Shown here: piece after piece, positions 48,661 through 59,025 of the stretch | Numbering within the stretch: position 1 is the stretch's first letter | How the letters are laid out: each line of letters begins with the position of its first letter | Origin: an uncultured Methylococcaceae bacterium | GTDB lineage: Bacteria; Pseudomonadota; Gammaproteobacteria; Methylococcales; Methylomonadaceae | Direction of reading: 5' to 3' | DNA: 64,000 nucleotides | NCBI GenBank assembly: GCA_903938485.1 | Contig: CAJADF010000089.1 | Location: 1-64,000 of the forward strand | Notes under the pieces: model-generated | What the model was told of the DNA's origin: nothing | Databases searched by the model: none | What the model saw: the letters and a program-made list of their open reading frames with translations, nothing else | Translations under genes and position numbers: made by a program

Positions 48661-51267
48661 TTATTCTTCGTCAAGTTCTTCAGCATCTAATTGACCTTGT
48701 TTACTATAACTGGGTGCGATACTGATTAATAAAGTGACTAAAGCAGCTAAATAAGGCACGGCCTGTACCGATAAAACAGCTATCCACAAACGACCACTTA
48801 AGTTGTCAAAATGATCAACACAAGCCATTGCAATAATGCTGATACTTAACAAGAATAATAAAAATAACTCTTGTCTAATGGTGATTAAGCCTAAAAATAA
48901 CGCACCTTTCTTTTCATATTTAGGGGTTCGCATAAAAGGTTTACCTGATGTAAATAGACCTTGAATAGTCCCTCTAGCTACGGTATGCGTTAAAGCTAAA
49001 CCAGACAAGGCAGCACCTAAAGATTCCCAAACCGAACAAGGAACACGCGCTTGATATAACCATAAGCCACGTAAAATCTTAAAGCTAAATAAGCCTACCG
49101 TTGGCATTAAGAATACATTAGCGGGCAACTCACTATGAATAGGATCCGTCATGATAATAGCCGTTAAAATTAAACTAGCTGAAGTAAATAATAATGCTAA
49201 TGCATCAGAAAACCATGGTAACCAACCCGCCACAAAATAATAACGTTGAGCCGACGTTAATGGAGATGATTTAGTGGGTATAAAACTACGCCAGTGTCCT
49301 TTGATAATTTGCATCGCACCATAAACCCAACGGAATCTTTGTGTCATATAGCCTGACATGGTATCTGGCATTAAACCACGACCAAAGGAGTCTTTTACAT
49401 AAACAGAATCATAACCGGCTTCGTAGAGTCTTAAGCCTAATTCACTGTCTTCACAGATACACCATTCAGCCCAATTTCCTACTTCTAATAAGGCTGACTT
49501 TCTGATCATCGTCATAGTGCCATGTTGAATAATGGCGTTATATTCGTTTCTTTGTACCATACCAATATTAAAGAAACCGGCATATTCCCAATAACAGAAA
49601 GATTTAAAAGTACTTTGATCTCGATCTCGATAATCTTGTGGGGATTGAATAAAACCGACATTCTCATTATCAAAATACGGTACCATGCATTTCAACCAAT
49701 CAGGTGATAACACATAGTCACTATCAATTACGGCAATAATCTCAGCATCTTCTGCTGTTTGTTCTAAAGCATGATTAATAGCACCCGCTTTAAAACCTGG
49801 CCAATTTTCTAAGTGGAAGAATCGGAACATGGGCCCTAATCTTTCACAATCATCACGCACTGGCTCCCAGACTTCCGGATCTTTCGTGTTGTTATCCATC
49901 ACTAAAACTTCTAAGTTAGGATAATCAACTTTTGCTAAGGCTTCTAAAGTCTTACGAACCATCATCGGTGGTTCATTATGAATAGGCAGATGCAGAGATA
50001 CTTTAGGATATCTAAAGGTATCACTGGGTGTTAATGGCTGAAAAGTTCGTGCTGTTTTCTTATGCCAGATAACTTCTGCGATTTCTAAACTTTCTATCAA
50101 TAGAATGACAACGGCCATAATCTGCATCAATAACATTAATGCCCAAAACCCTATGCCGAGCTTTGTCTGATACTGTTGGGCACCAATTGACGCGGACCAA
50201 AAAATAACCGATACCGATAAGTTAGCAATCAAGCCTAAGAACACCACTCCTGGTAATTTTAAAGTACCACGCGTAAATAGAATCAAACCAATTAAGACAA
50301 AGCTAATACCTGCTGCTGCCACTGCCCAGTTTTTCCAACCCGGCATGGTTATAACATCGCCATCCATAGGATATTTAGGTTGACGATCAGCATTAAAAAT
50401 ACCCCAATAGGCCCCAGCCGATCCTTCTATAGATTTTTTCCAAGGTTGGTCAAAAGCTTCAACAATATAGTAGGTAACTTTTTCAGCGTCTGCTCTATTT
50501 AGGAACTCACGTAAGAATCTAGCTTGATTTGAAACTGAAGCTTCAGAATGTTTAAACGGCTGACCATCTGACGGCCAACCCACTTCTGTAATGATAATAG
50601 GCTTGTTAGGGAAAGCCTTAGCGACTTCATGATATCTTTCAAAAGCGTAATCAACCGCATCTTCAGCCGCTATACCTTCCCAATAAGGCAAAATATGCAT
50701 AGCGATAAAATCAACTTCATCGACTAAATCAGGATTTTTTAACCACACGTCCCATGTTTCAGAAGTACTAACAGGACGGTTAGCCACTTTTTTAACTTCA
50801 CGGATGTAATCGATTAATGCGGATTTAGGAATCTCATCTCGAAGGATAACTTCGTTACCGACCATTAAACGAATCACTCGGGGATTATTCTCTTGAGCAA
50901 CTCTAATCAAGGTATCAATTTCCACCCGATTCTTTTCTAAGTTCCCATCAATCCATGCACCTAAAGTAACATTAAGATTGTATTTACTGGCTAACTCAGG
51001 AATTTTATCCTGACCTTTCAACATACTATAAGTACGCACCGCGTGAACTTTGTTGGCTAACAAAGCTAAGTCACTATCAATATCGGCTTCACTAGGAAAA
51101 GTATCCCCAGTTTGCGTATCTTGCTTACGAAGCGGATCATAAGTAACACCCATAGTCGTTTTAGTCCACGACTGCAATTGCAGAGGGTTATTGATATAAC
51201 TCCATATACTAAAATTAACTGCAACAAGTAATGCGACAACAAATAGGATAGCTAAATTTCTTTTCAT
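48661..51267 (-). CDS. GH17-GT2 fusion: membrane beta-glucan synthase/transglycosylase
   Basis: An 868-residue membrane protein. After an N-terminal anchor (about 5-25) comes a GH17 domain (about 40-300) with the acid/base Glu in MVGNEVILRDE and the nucleophile in IITEVGWPSDG. A group of membrane segments (about 308-400) leads to a processive GT2 domain (about 425-665) with HNEPPMMVRKTLEAL, VIDSDYVLSP, CEDSELGLRL and the product-binding TQRFRWVYGA (QxxRW). Four or five further membrane segments follow, with an acidic tail (DAEELDEE). The architecture matches NdvB-like proteins that make beta-1,3 glucans, including cyclic periplasmic glucans in Bradyrhizobium and glucans of Pseudomonas biofilms. 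The exact product is unknown. Confidence 0.88.
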   Translation of the reverse strand: MKRNLAILFVVALLVAVNFSIWSYINNPLQLQSWTKTTMGVTYDPLRKQDTQTGDTFPSEADIDSDLALLANKVHAVRTYSMLKGQDKIPELASKYNLNVTLGAWIDGNLEKNRVEIDTLIRVAQENNPRVIRLMVGNEVILRDEIPKSALIDYIREVKKVANRPVSTSETWDVWLKNPDLVDEVDFIAMHILPYWEGIAAEDAVDYAFERYHEVAKAFPNKPIIITEVGWPSDGQPFKHSEASVSNQARFLREFLNRADAEKVTYYIVEAFDQPWKKSIEGSAGAYWGIFNADRQPKYPMDGDVITMPGWKNWAVAAAGISFVLIGLILFTRGTLKLPGVVFLGLIANLSVSVIFWSASIGAQQYQTKLGIGFWALMLLMQIMAVVILLIESLEIAEVIWHKKTARTFQPLTPSDTFRYPKVSLHLPIHNEPPMMVRKTLEALAKVDYPNLEVLVMDNNTKDPEVWEPVRDDCERLGPMFRFFHLENWPGFKAGAINHALEQTAEDAEIIAVIDSDYVLSPDWLKCMVPYFDNENVGFIQSPQDYRDRDQSTFKSFCYWEYAGFFNIGMVQRNEYNAIIQHGTMTMIRKSALLEVGNWAEWCICEDSELGLRLYEAGYDSVYVKDSFGRGLMPDTMSGYMTQRFRWVYGAMQIIKGHWRSFIPTKSSPLTSAQRYYFVAGWLPWFSDALALLFTSASLILTAIIMTDPIHSELPANVFLMPTVGLFSFKILRGLWLYQARVPCSVWESLGAALSGLALTHTVARGTIQGLFTSGKPFMRTPKYEKKGALFLGLITIRQELFLLFLLSISIIAMACVDHFDNLSGRLWIAVLSVQAVPYLAALVTLLISIAPSYSKQGQLDAEELDEE

Positions 51268-51423
51268 TTGAGTATCTAAAATATCGCTTAACGCGAGTTT
51301 ATAAGTTTAATTGTGTGGGTATTTATTTCGAAAAATAATAATACAACATATCTTACATGGACTTTAAATCTAACCATAAATAAATTATTAATTTTAGAGT
51401 TAAATTGCTTCCATTAAAGAAAG

Positions 51424-52671
51424 TTATTCTGGCAAAAACTTAACCCATTTAACGGCATTTTCATCTGTTTTTACAATTTCTAAAGGATGACCAAGCAACT
51501 TTATACTGGTACCGGATACCGGAATAGTTTCCATAAATTCAATAATTAAACCATTTAGTGTCTTTGGGCCTTCTGTAGGCAATGACCACTGCATAACTCT
51601 ATTCAACTCCCTTAAGGTGATTGCGGCATCAATCAAATAACTTCCATCAGCCTGTTTAATTGGAGCCATCTCATCATCAACCAACTCGCCGACTATTTCT
51701 TGAATTAAGTCATCTAAAGTCACTAGCCCTTGCACATCTCCATATTCATCAACAACTACACCAATGGTGTTTTTCTCACTTTTAAAACGCAATAACTGTG
51801 CATGAACAGGTGTATTATCTGGGATAAAGGTCGGTTTACTGACCAAATTGATTATAGCTTGTTTGTCAAAATCATCATGTCCAATTAAAAACAAAACTTT
51901 TCGAATATGTAAAAATCCTACGATACGATCGATGTTTGTTTTATAGACTGCTAATTGAGTGTGAGGACTGGTTTTGATTTGTTCAATGATTTCCTCTATA
52001 GAATCTTCAAGATCAATACCTACAATTTCTTTGCGAGGTGTCATGATGTCATCTACAGTCGCAGACTCAAAATCCAGAATACCCGACAACATTTTTTGAT
52101 AACGCTCAGGCATTAGATGTTCAGCTTCGGAAATAATACTTTTAAGCTCTTCTTGATTTAATGACTCACTGCGTCGTCTCTTTAAGTCAATTCTAAAAAT
52201 ACGTAAAATCAATCTAACCAAAAAATTAATCGTCAAGATTAATGGATACAACAAAACCATAAAGGGCTTATAAATCCAAGCCGCCATGAATGCAAACCTT
52301 TCAGGCTTTGAAGCGCCATAAGCTTTTGGTACTAACTCTGAAAAAATTAGCATAATAATTGTCAATACTACTAACGCGACGACAATATAAACGTCATTAT
52401 CTGCATATTGCTTAAGAATAATGTATGTCACTAATACTGCTGACAGATTTTTGAGAAATGTATTGGCCAATAATACGAAACTCTGTAACCGTTCTGGTTT
52501 TTGCAATAAATGCTGAACTTTATTCGCACTAACATGCTTAAGCTTGACTAAATGTCTTAATCGATAACGATTAAATAACATTAAAGAAGTTTCAGAAGCA
52601 GATAAAAAACCTGAAAGAATTAGGGTGAAAGCAAGTACACCAAACAGCATACTCAAGGGAATATCGTTCAA
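51424..52671 (-). CDS. CNNM/CorC-HlyC family protein (DUF21-CBS pair-CorC_HlyC)
   Basis: A 415-residue membrane protein with an N-terminal DUF21/CNNM domain of about four membrane segments (about 1-180, GFLSASETSLMLFNRYRLRHL), a tandem CBS pair (about 205-330: VDDIMTPRKEIVGIDLED, VVDEYGDVQGLVTLDDLI) and a C-terminal CorC_HlyC domain (about 345-415: LNGLIIEFMETIPVSGTSI). Members are linked to magnesium efflux and sometimes described as YfjD-type hemolysin-like proteins; they are not established toxins. It lies between proS and the glucan synthase on the same strand with 150-170 bp gaps. Confidence 0.88.
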   Translation of the reverse strand: MNDIPLSMLFGVLAFTLILSGFLSASETSLMLFNRYRLRHLVKLKHVSANKVQHLLQKPERLQSFVLLANTFLKNLSAVLVTYIILKQYADNDVYIVVALVVLTIIMLIFSELVPKAYGASKPERFAFMAAWIYKPFMVLLYPLILTINFLVRLILRIFRIDLKRRRSESLNQEELKSIISEAEHLMPERYQKMLSGILDFESATVDDIMTPRKEIVGIDLEDSIEEIIEQIKTSPHTQLAVYKTNIDRIVGFLHIRKVLFLIGHDDFDKQAIINLVSKPTFIPDNTPVHAQLLRFKSEKNTIGVVVDEYGDVQGLVTLDDLIQEIVGELVDDEMAPIKQADGSYLIDAAITLRELNRVMQWSLPTEGPKTLNGLIIEFMETIPVSGTSIKLLGHPLEIVKTDENAVKWVKFLPE

Positions 52672-52794
52672 AAAAATTTACTCTACGGTTGTTAAGACCG
52701 CACTAGTGTCTATGATGGAAATTATTTGTCAAGTCAAAATTGATAATCAGGCTATTAAAGTATCTACAACTCACCAAAACTAGACCCAATTAAA

Positions 52795-52832
52795 GCATTA
52801 AGAGACTTATTTTCAGACAAGTCTCTTAATGC
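52795..52832 (-). terminator. Terminator of proS
   Basis: A perfect 14-bp stem (GCATTAAGAGACTT and its complement) with a 10-base loop begins 11 bp past the proS stop. Reading on the - strand it is followed by TTTAATT, a weak T-rich tract. Despite the short tract, the long stem and position make termination likely. Confidence 0.75.
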
Positions 52833-52843
52833 TAGCGGCGATT

Positions 52844-54553
52844 TTATGCAGATTTCGCTTTTAAGAAATCAATCAACTCCGCTAAAGGAATTTCTTCATT
52901 GCTATCTGCTGTTCTTCCTTTATATTCTATGGTGCCAGAATCTAATCCACGGTCTCCAAGAATAATACAATGTGGAATACCGATTAATTCCATATCTGAG
53001 AACATAAAGCCTGCTCTTACTTTTCGATCGTCAAACAACACTTCAAAGCCTGCCGCTTGTAAATCTGAATATAATTGCTCAGCAGCTTCTCTTAATCGTT
53101 CAGATTTATGCATATTCATCGGACATAAAGCAACTTGGAAAGGTGCTAAGTTAGCCGGCCAAATAATACCTTTATCGTCATGATTTTGCTCAATTGCTGC
53201 AGCAACTACACGTGAGATACCAATACCGTAACAGCCCATCAACATAATTTGATTTTTTCCACCTTCGTTAATAACACCTGCTTTCATGGCTTCACTGTAT
53301 TTTATACCTAACTGAAAGATATGACCTACTTCAATACCACGAGCCAAAGTGATTTGGCCTTTACCGTCGGGACTTACATCACCTTCAACAACAGTACGAA
53401 TATCTGCAACATTTTCAGATAAAGGTAAATCTCTTTCCCAATTAACGCCAACAAAATGTTTACCATCAACATTTGCACCACAAGCAAAATCAGACATCAC
53501 TGCCACACTACGATCAGCAATAACCGGAATAGTTAATCCTATAGGGCCTATATATCCTGGTTTACAATTAGCAACAGCTAAGACTTCTGCCTCACTGGCA
53601 AACTCTAACGGTGAGGCAACGCCTTCCAATTTTTCTACTTTAATAGGATTGAGTTCATGATCACCACGAAGCAATAAAGCCACTACTCCACCTTCTTCGC
53701 CTTTCACTAATAATGTTTTTAAACACTGCGCGGCAGGAATTAATAAAAACTGGCTCACTTCTTCAATACTATGTTGATTGGGCGTATCCACCATTTGTTT
53801 ATCAAACAAGGCTAGAGGACGCAGCGCTGAGGGCGCTACCGCTTCAGCTTTTTCAACATTAGCGGCATAATCACTTTCTGTTGAGAAAGCAATGGCATCT
53901 TCACCTGAATCAGCTAAAACATGAAACTCATGAGATACAGCTCCGCCAATTGAACCGGAATCAGCGATAACGGCTCGAAACTTCAAACCGAATTGATTAA
54001 AAATATTCGTATAAGCCTGGTACATGACATCATAAGTTTCTTGTAAGGACTCTTGGTCTAAGTGAAACGAATAAGCATCTTTCATGACAAACTCACGTGA
54101 ACGCATAACGCCAAAACGCGGACGAATTTCATCACGGAATTTAGTTTGGATTTGATAATAGGTAATAGGGAGTTGTTTGTAACTTTTTAGTTCGTTACGC
54201 GCTAAATCAGTAATAATCTCTTCATGCGTGGGTCCTAAACAAAAATCTCGCTCATGACGATCTTTCATACGTGCTAATTCTGGGCCGTATTGTTCCCATC
54301 GACCAGTTTCTTGCCAAAGCTCTGCAGGTTGCAATGCGGGCATCAATACTTCTAAAGCCCCAGCTTTTTCCATTTCTGCCCTGGTAATTTTTTCAACCTT
54401 ACGCATTACTCTTAAGCCTAAAGGCAACCAACTATATAAACCTGCAGCTAATTTACGAATTAGACCAGCACGAATCATCAATTGATGGCTCGCTATTTCT
54501 GCATCAGCCGGTGTTTCTTTTACGGTATTAAGAGGAAATTGTGTCGTACGCAT
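52844..54553 (-). CDS. proS: Prolyl-tRNA synthetase, bacterial type with editing domain
   Basis: Charges tRNA-Pro. At 569 residues it is the long bacterial form. The class II core opens with [21 protein letters not shown] and includes motif 2 ([21 protein letters not shown]). The Ala-tRNA-Pro editing insertion (about 225-390) contains CLKTLLVKG and [11 protein letters not shown]. Motif 3 is in [16 protein letters not shown], and the anticodon-binding domain covers about 470-565. The start is preceded by an A-rich stretch rather than a clear ribosome binding site. Single gene with a downstream hairpin. Confidence 0.97.
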   Translation of the reverse strand: MRTTQFPLNTVKETPADAEIASHQLMIRAGLIRKLAAGLYSWLPLGLRVMRKVEKITRAEMEKAGALEVLMPALQPAELWQETGRWEQYGPELARMKDRHERDFCLGPTHEEIITDLARNELKSYKQLPITYYQIQTKFRDEIRPRFGVMRSREFVMKDAYSFHLDQESLQETYDVMYQAYTNIFNQFGLKFRAVIADSGSIGGAVSHEFHVLADSGEDAIAFSTESDYAANVEKAEAVAPSALRPLALFDKQMVDTPNQHSIEEVSQFLLIPAAQCLKTLLVKGEEGGVVALLLRGDHELNPIKVEKLEGVASPLEFASEAEVLAVANCKPGYIGPIGLTIPVIADRSVAVMSDFACGANVDGKHFVGVNWERDLPLSENVADIRTVVEGDVSPDGKGQITLARGIEVGHIFQLGIKYSEAMKAGVINEGGKNQIMLMGCYGIGISRVVAAAIEQNHDDKGIIWPANLAPFQVALCPMNMHKSERLREAAEQLYSDLQAAGFEVLFDDRKVRAGFMFSDMELIGIPHCIILGDRGLDSGTIEYKGRTADSNEEIPLAELIDFLKAKSA

Positions 54554-54999
54554 GTTGTTGTCATTAAAAGAATAAAATAAATGTGTATTTTACAGACTTT
54601 TAGCTGGTTCCCAAATCATAGCTTGGGAATAAATCGATTTGATGTACCTTATTGGCAAATATGAAATAAAAAATCATGCTAAGAAAACATCAAAACAGTA
54701 CTAACTGGCTTTATTACAAATGGCTTAAAGCACTATAGGTAAACAATCTATTCATTAAATTGCGACAATAACAAGCAAAATAGCCATCAAAAGCCCAACG
54801 CCTAGAAAGATTAAGGCTATATCAAGGTAAATTACTCAACTATTCCAAGTTTTTTTAAGTATTTACTCGCTTGTAAGGCTTTTGAATGACTAAAACGGGT
54901 GTATTGCGGACTATGATTTGTATATACTATTACACGTTAACAAGACATTTAGACTGTCTTGACACTGGCCATGCCTAACTCGTCCCAAAAGGATCTTAC
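54554..54999. other. 446-bp intergenic region between divergent proS and aceE
   Basis: No coding sequence or RNA gene recognised. It holds the promoters of proS (-) and of the aceE-aceF-lpd operon (+). Seen are a 7-bp hairpin (TTCCCAA / TTGGGAA, 54608-54629) and a TATACT -10 candidate at 54923-54928 with a poor -35, so the aceE promoter is tentative. No PdhR-like operator was found by eye. AGGA (54989-54992) is the aceE ribosome binding site. Confidence 0.5.
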
Positions 55000-57678
55000 A
55001 TGAACAACAGCTTAATTTCAGAAATTACCGGACAAAATGATATTGATCCAATAGAGACAAAAGAATGGATTGAAGCGCTACAAGCAGTATTAGAACAAGA
55101 TGGTAGCGAACGGGCACACTTTCTGATTGAACAGCTCGTCGCAGCCACAAGACATTCAGGCTTCGATATACCTTTTAGTGCCAACACCGCTTATTTAAAT
55201 ACCATCCCCGTTTCACGACAAGCCCAATTCCCTGGCGACCCAACTATAGAACAAAGAATCCGTTCTTATGTGCGTTGGAATGCCATGATGATGGTATTAA
55301 GAGCTAATAAACATACTAATGTCGGTGGACATATTGCCAGCTTTGCTTCTGCAGCCACTTTATATGATGTAGGTTATAACCATTTTTGGCACGCAGCGTC
55401 TGAAGATCATGACGGTGATTTAATTTTCTCTCAAGGCCATTTAACGCCAGGTGATTATGCCAGAGCGTTCTTAATGGGTAGATTATCTCAGGAACAAATG
55501 GATAGCTTCCGTCAAGAAGTGGATGGTAATGGTTTATCGTCTTACCCTCATCCATGGTTAATGCCTGACTTCTGGCAGTTCCCTACTGTGTCTATGGGTT
55601 TAGGTCCTATTATGGCCATCTATCAAGCCCGTTTTATGCGTTACTTACAAGATCGTGGCTTTGCAGACACGTCTAAACGTAAAGTTTGGAGTTTCTTAGG
55701 TGATGGTGAAACGGATGAACCTGAATCATTAGGTGCGATTGGCATGGCCGGCCGTGAAAAATTAGACAATCTTATTTTTGTCATTAACTGTAACCTACAA
55801 CGTTTAGACGGACCCGTTCGCGGTAATGCAAAAATCATTCAAGAATTAGAAAGTGAATTCCGTGGCGCGGGTTGGAATGTTATTAAGCTCGTTTGGGGCC
55901 AACGTTGGGATGCTTTATTAGCAAGAGATACACAAGGCTTATTGGCAGCTCGCATGATGGCTTGCGTCGATGGTGATTTCCAAACATTTAAAGCGAAAGA
56001 CGGCGCTTACGTTCGTGAACACTTCTTTAACACCCCAGAATTAAAAGCGATGGTCGCTGACTGGTCTGACCGTGATATTTGGGAACTAAACCGCGGCGGT
56101 CATGACCCTGCTAAAACCTATGCGGCATTCCATGCGGCGGTAAATCATAAAGGTCAACCGACTGTTATTTTAGCTAAAACCATTAAAGGTTATGGCATGG
56201 GTGCCTCAGGGGAAGCGCAAAACATTTCACATCAACAAAAGAAAATGAGTGAGATTTCACTCACGCACTTCCGTGATCGTTATGAATTACCGGTCAGTGA
56301 TGAAGAAATGCAAAAACTGCCTTATTTAACTTTCCCAGAAGGTTCAAAAGAATTAGCGTACATGCAACAAAGACGCGCTGAATTAGGTGGACCTTTACCT
56401 TCAAGACGCGCCAAATCTTATGCACTTGATGTACCCGTTCTAAGCGATTTTAAAGCGTTATTAGAAGCGAGCGGTGAAGGCCGTGAAATTTCTACCACAA
56501 TGGCTTTTGTGCGTTTATTAAATATTCTCGTTAAAGATAAAAATATCGGCAAACGTATCGTTCCAATCGTACCAGATGAATCAAGAACATTTGGTATGGA
56601 AGGTATGTTTAGACAACTCGGCATCTGGTCTCAAGTGGGGCAACTATATACGCCACAAGATGCTGATCAACTCATGTTCTATAAAGAAGACAAACACGGC
56701 CAAGTTTTACAAGAAGGTATTAACGAAGCGGGTGGCTTGTGTGATTGGATAGCAGCAGGGACTGCTTATTCAACTCATAATGTACCGATGATTCCTTTCT
56801 TCATCTACTACTCTATGTTTGGCTTCCAACGCGTAGGTGATTTAATTTGGGCCGCTGCTGATCAACGTACTCGTGGATTCTTGATGGGAGGCACCGCTGG
56901 CAGAACGACTCTAAATGGTGAAGGTTTGCAACATGAAGATGGCCATAGCCATTTAATGTCAGCCACTGTGCCTAACTGTATTTCTTACGATCCAACTTAC
57001 GCTTACGAATTGGCAGTCATCATCCAAGATGGTCTACGTCGGATGTATGTTGAACAAGAAGACGTGTTCTATTACATCACCGTAATGAATGAAAACTACA
57101 GTCACCCTGCTATGCCAAAAGGCATTGAATTAGACATCCTAAAAGGGATGTATAAATTCCGTGATGGTGAGAAAAATAAAGCGCCTCGCGTACAACTTTT
57201 AGGCTCGGGCACTATTTTCCGTGAAGTTGAATTCGCTGCTGAACTCCTTAAAAACGATTGGGGCGTTGAAGCTGACTTATGGAGTTGCCCAAGTTTTACT
57301 GAATTAGCCCGTGATGGTCAATCTTGTGAACGTTGGAACCGCTTACACCCAACCGAAACGGCTAAAACATCGCATGTAGCAAGTTGTTTAGACTCTGCGG
57401 TAGGCCCTGTGATTGCGTCAACTGATTACACTCGCGCATTTGCTGAACAAATTCGTGCTTACATTAAAGCACCGTATGTTGTTTTAGGTACGGATGGTTT
57501 TGGTCGTTCTGATACGCGTGAAAACTTAAGGCGCTTCTTTGAAGTTGATCGTTACCAAGTCACCATTGCAGCACTAAAGAGTTTAGCTGATTTAGGCCAA
57601 TTTGATGCCAACAAGGTTGATGTTGCTATTGCTAAATACGGTATAGCCACAGAAATTAAAGCACCTTGGCTAATTTAA
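55000..57678 (+). CDS. aceE: Pyruvate dehydrogenase E1 component, homodimeric type
   Basis: Thiamine-diphosphate enzyme that decarboxylates pyruvate and acetylates the lipoyl group of E2. Its 892 residues match the homodimeric E1 of gammaproteobacteria. Blocks seen: DPIETKEWIEALQAVL near the start; HASEDHDGDLIFSQGH (about 130-146); the thiamine-diphosphate motif GDGETDEPESLGAIG to NCNLQRLDGPVRGN (about 230-272); and GTAGRTTLNGEGLQHEDGHS (about 637-656). It is first in an operon, with aceF 16 bp later. Confidence 0.98.
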   Translation: MNNSLISEITGQNDIDPIETKEWIEALQAVLEQDGSERAHFLIEQLVAATRHSGFDIPFSANTAYLNTIPVSRQAQFPGDPTIEQRIRSYVRWNAMMMVLRANKHTNVGGHIASFASAATLYDVGYNHFWHAASEDHDGDLIFSQGHLTPGDYARAFLMGRLSQEQMDSFRQEVDGNGLSSYPHPWLMPDFWQFPTVSMGLGPIMAIYQARFMRYLQDRGFADTSKRKVWSFLGDGETDEPESLGAIGMAGREKLDNLIFVINCNLQRLDGPVRGNAKIIQELESEFRGAGWNVIKLVWGQRWDALLARDTQGLLAARMMACVDGDFQTFKAKDGAYVREHFFNTPELKAMVADWSDRDIWELNRGGHDPAKTYAAFHAAVNHKGQPTVILAKTIKGYGMGASGEAQNISHQQKKMSEISLTHFRDRYELPVSDEEMQKLPYLTFPEGSKELAYMQQRRAELGGPLPSRRAKSYALDVPVLSDFKALLEASGEGREISTTMAFVRLLNILVKDKNIGKRIVPIVPDESRTFGMEGMFRQLGIWSQVGQLYTPQDADQLMFYKEDKHGQVLQEGINEAGGLCDWIAAGTAYSTHNVPMIPFFIYYSMFGFQRVGDLIWAAADQRTRGFLMGGTAGRTTLNGEGLQHEDGHSHLMSATVPNCISYDPTYAYELAVIIQDGLRRMYVEQEDVFYYITVMNENYSHPAMPKGIELDILKGMYKFRDGEKNKAPRVQLLGSGTIFREVEFAAELLKNDWGVEADLWSCPSFTELARDGQSCERWNRLHPTETAKTSHVASCLDSAVGPVIASTDYTRAFAEQIRAYIKAPYVVLGTDGFGRSDTRENLRRFFEVDRYQVTIAALKSLADLGQFDANKVDVAIAKYGIATEIKAPWLI

Positions 57679-57694
57679 CAATAGGAAAGTTTAT

Positions 57695-59008
57695 ATGACT
57701 CAGTTATGTGAGATTAGAGTTCCCGATGTCGGCAATGTTGCCGAAATCGATGTAGTAGAAGTATTAATAAAAGTCGGCGATACGGTCGAAATAGAACAAA
57801 CAGTCGCTACTCTGGAAACCGACAAAGCGAGTATGGATTTACCATCGAGTGCTAACGGTAGTGTTCAAGAAGTGTTTATTAAACCAGGCGACAAAGTCTC
57901 TGAAGGGACTCTGATAGCAACGGTACTCGTGAGTGATGCAGGTAGTGCGCCAGCAGCTCCTGCCCCTGTTGTAGCTGAAGCGCCTAAAGTAGAGCCAGTA
58001 GTTGAAAAAGCGCCTGAACCTGTGGTGAGCGCACCCGCTCCATCCGCACCAACTCCAGCCCCTGTAGCCGCCCCCGCTGTCATTATAGAAACAACTTCAA
58101 CGGGTAAAGCTCATGCCTCTCCTTCTACGCGTTTATTTGCGCGTGAACTCGGTGTTGATGTCAGTAAAATTACTTTAGGTACCGGTCGTAAAGGCCGTAT
58201 CTTAAAAGATGATGTTAAGAGCTACGTCAAAAAAGCACTCACTGAAGGGGGAGCAGTAGCAGGCACTGGTGCAGGCATTCCAAGTATACCCGCTGTAGAT
58301 TTCTCGCCTTTTGGTGAAACCGAGTTATTAAAGCTCAGCAAGATTAAACGTTTAACAGGTCAAAACTTAAGTCGTGTTTGGCTAAACCTACCCTTAGTCA
58401 CTTACCACGAAGAAGCTGATATTACAGAAATGGAAGCTTTCCGTAATAGCTTAAATGCAGAAAAGGTAAAAGGTGAAGTTAAAATCACCGGCTTGATCTT
58501 TATTGTAAAAGCCTTAGTTGCCGCTATGCAGCAATTCCCTAACTTCAATTCGTCGTTATCACCTGATGGTGAAAGTCTAATTCTAAAGAAATACTACAAC
58601 ATCGGTATAGCAGTTGATACGCCGAACGGCTTAGTGGTGCCTGTACTTCGTAATGTGAATACCAAAAGCATTAATGAACTAACGCTTGAACTCGCTGAAA
58701 AGAGTGAAAAAGCCCGCTTAGGTAAACTGATGCCTGCTGATATGCAAGGTGGCTGTATGACTATATCAAGCTTAGGTGGTATTGGCGGTACGGCATTTAC
58801 GCCTATCGTTAATGCACCTGAAGTGGCTATATTGGGCGTGACTCGCGCCAAAATGCAACCCGTATGGAACGGCAAAGAATTTATCCCACGTTTAATGCTG
58901 CCTTTAGATTTAACTTACGATCATCGTGTAATTGATGGTGCCGAAGGTGCAAGATTTATGGCAACGGTTAAGCAATATTTAGGTGATATTCGCCGTCTGT
59001 TACTTTAA
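57695..59008 (+). CDS. aceF: Pyruvate dehydrogenase E2 (dihydrolipoyl acetyltransferase)
   Basis: Core of the pyruvate dehydrogenase complex. The 437 residues carry a single lipoyl domain (about 1-80; lipoyl Lys in ETDKASMDLP), whereas the E. coli protein has three. An Ala/Pro-rich hinge (about 88-135) leads to the peripheral-subunit binding domain (SPSTRLFARELGVDVSKI, about 142-175). The catalytic domain (about 205-437) has the conserved His and Asp in DHRVIDGAEGARF near the end. lpd follows 17 bp downstream. Confidence 0.96.
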   Translation: MTQLCEIRVPDVGNVAEIDVVEVLIKVGDTVEIEQTVATLETDKASMDLPSSANGSVQEVFIKPGDKVSEGTLIATVLVSDAGSAPAAPAPVVAEAPKVEPVVEKAPEPVVSAPAPSAPTPAPVAAPAVIIETTSTGKAHASPSTRLFARELGVDVSKITLGTGRKGRILKDDVKSYVKKALTEGGAVAGTGAGIPSIPAVDFSPFGETELLKLSKIKRLTGQNLSRVWLNLPLVTYHEEADITEMEAFRNSLNAEKVKGEVKITGLIFIVKALVAAMQQFPNFNSSLSPDGESLILKKYYNIGIAVDTPNGLVVPVLRNVNTKSINELTLELAEKSEKARLGKLMPADMQGGCMTISSLGGIGGTAFTPIVNAPEVAILGVTRAKMQPVWNGKEFIPRLMLPLDLTYDHRVIDGAEGARFMATVKQYLGDIRRLLL

Positions 59009-59025
59009 GCAAAGGATAAAAAACA

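Noticed and set aside
51424..52671. Hemolysin label for the CorC/HlyC-like protein
   Set aside because: The domain set (DUF21, CBS pair, CorC_HlyC) indicates a metal-transport-related membrane protein; the hemolysin name is historical.
54608..54629. Hairpin upstream of aceE as a possible regulator or riboswitch
   Set aside because: Only a 7-bp stem more than 370 bp from aceE with no supporting structure; closer to proS start on the other strand. Not enough for a regulatory call.
55316..55555. Antisense and alternative-frame open readings within aceE, groEL, aceF, kup and similar genes
   Set aside because: All lie fully inside strongly identified genes and have no independent start signals or family similarity.
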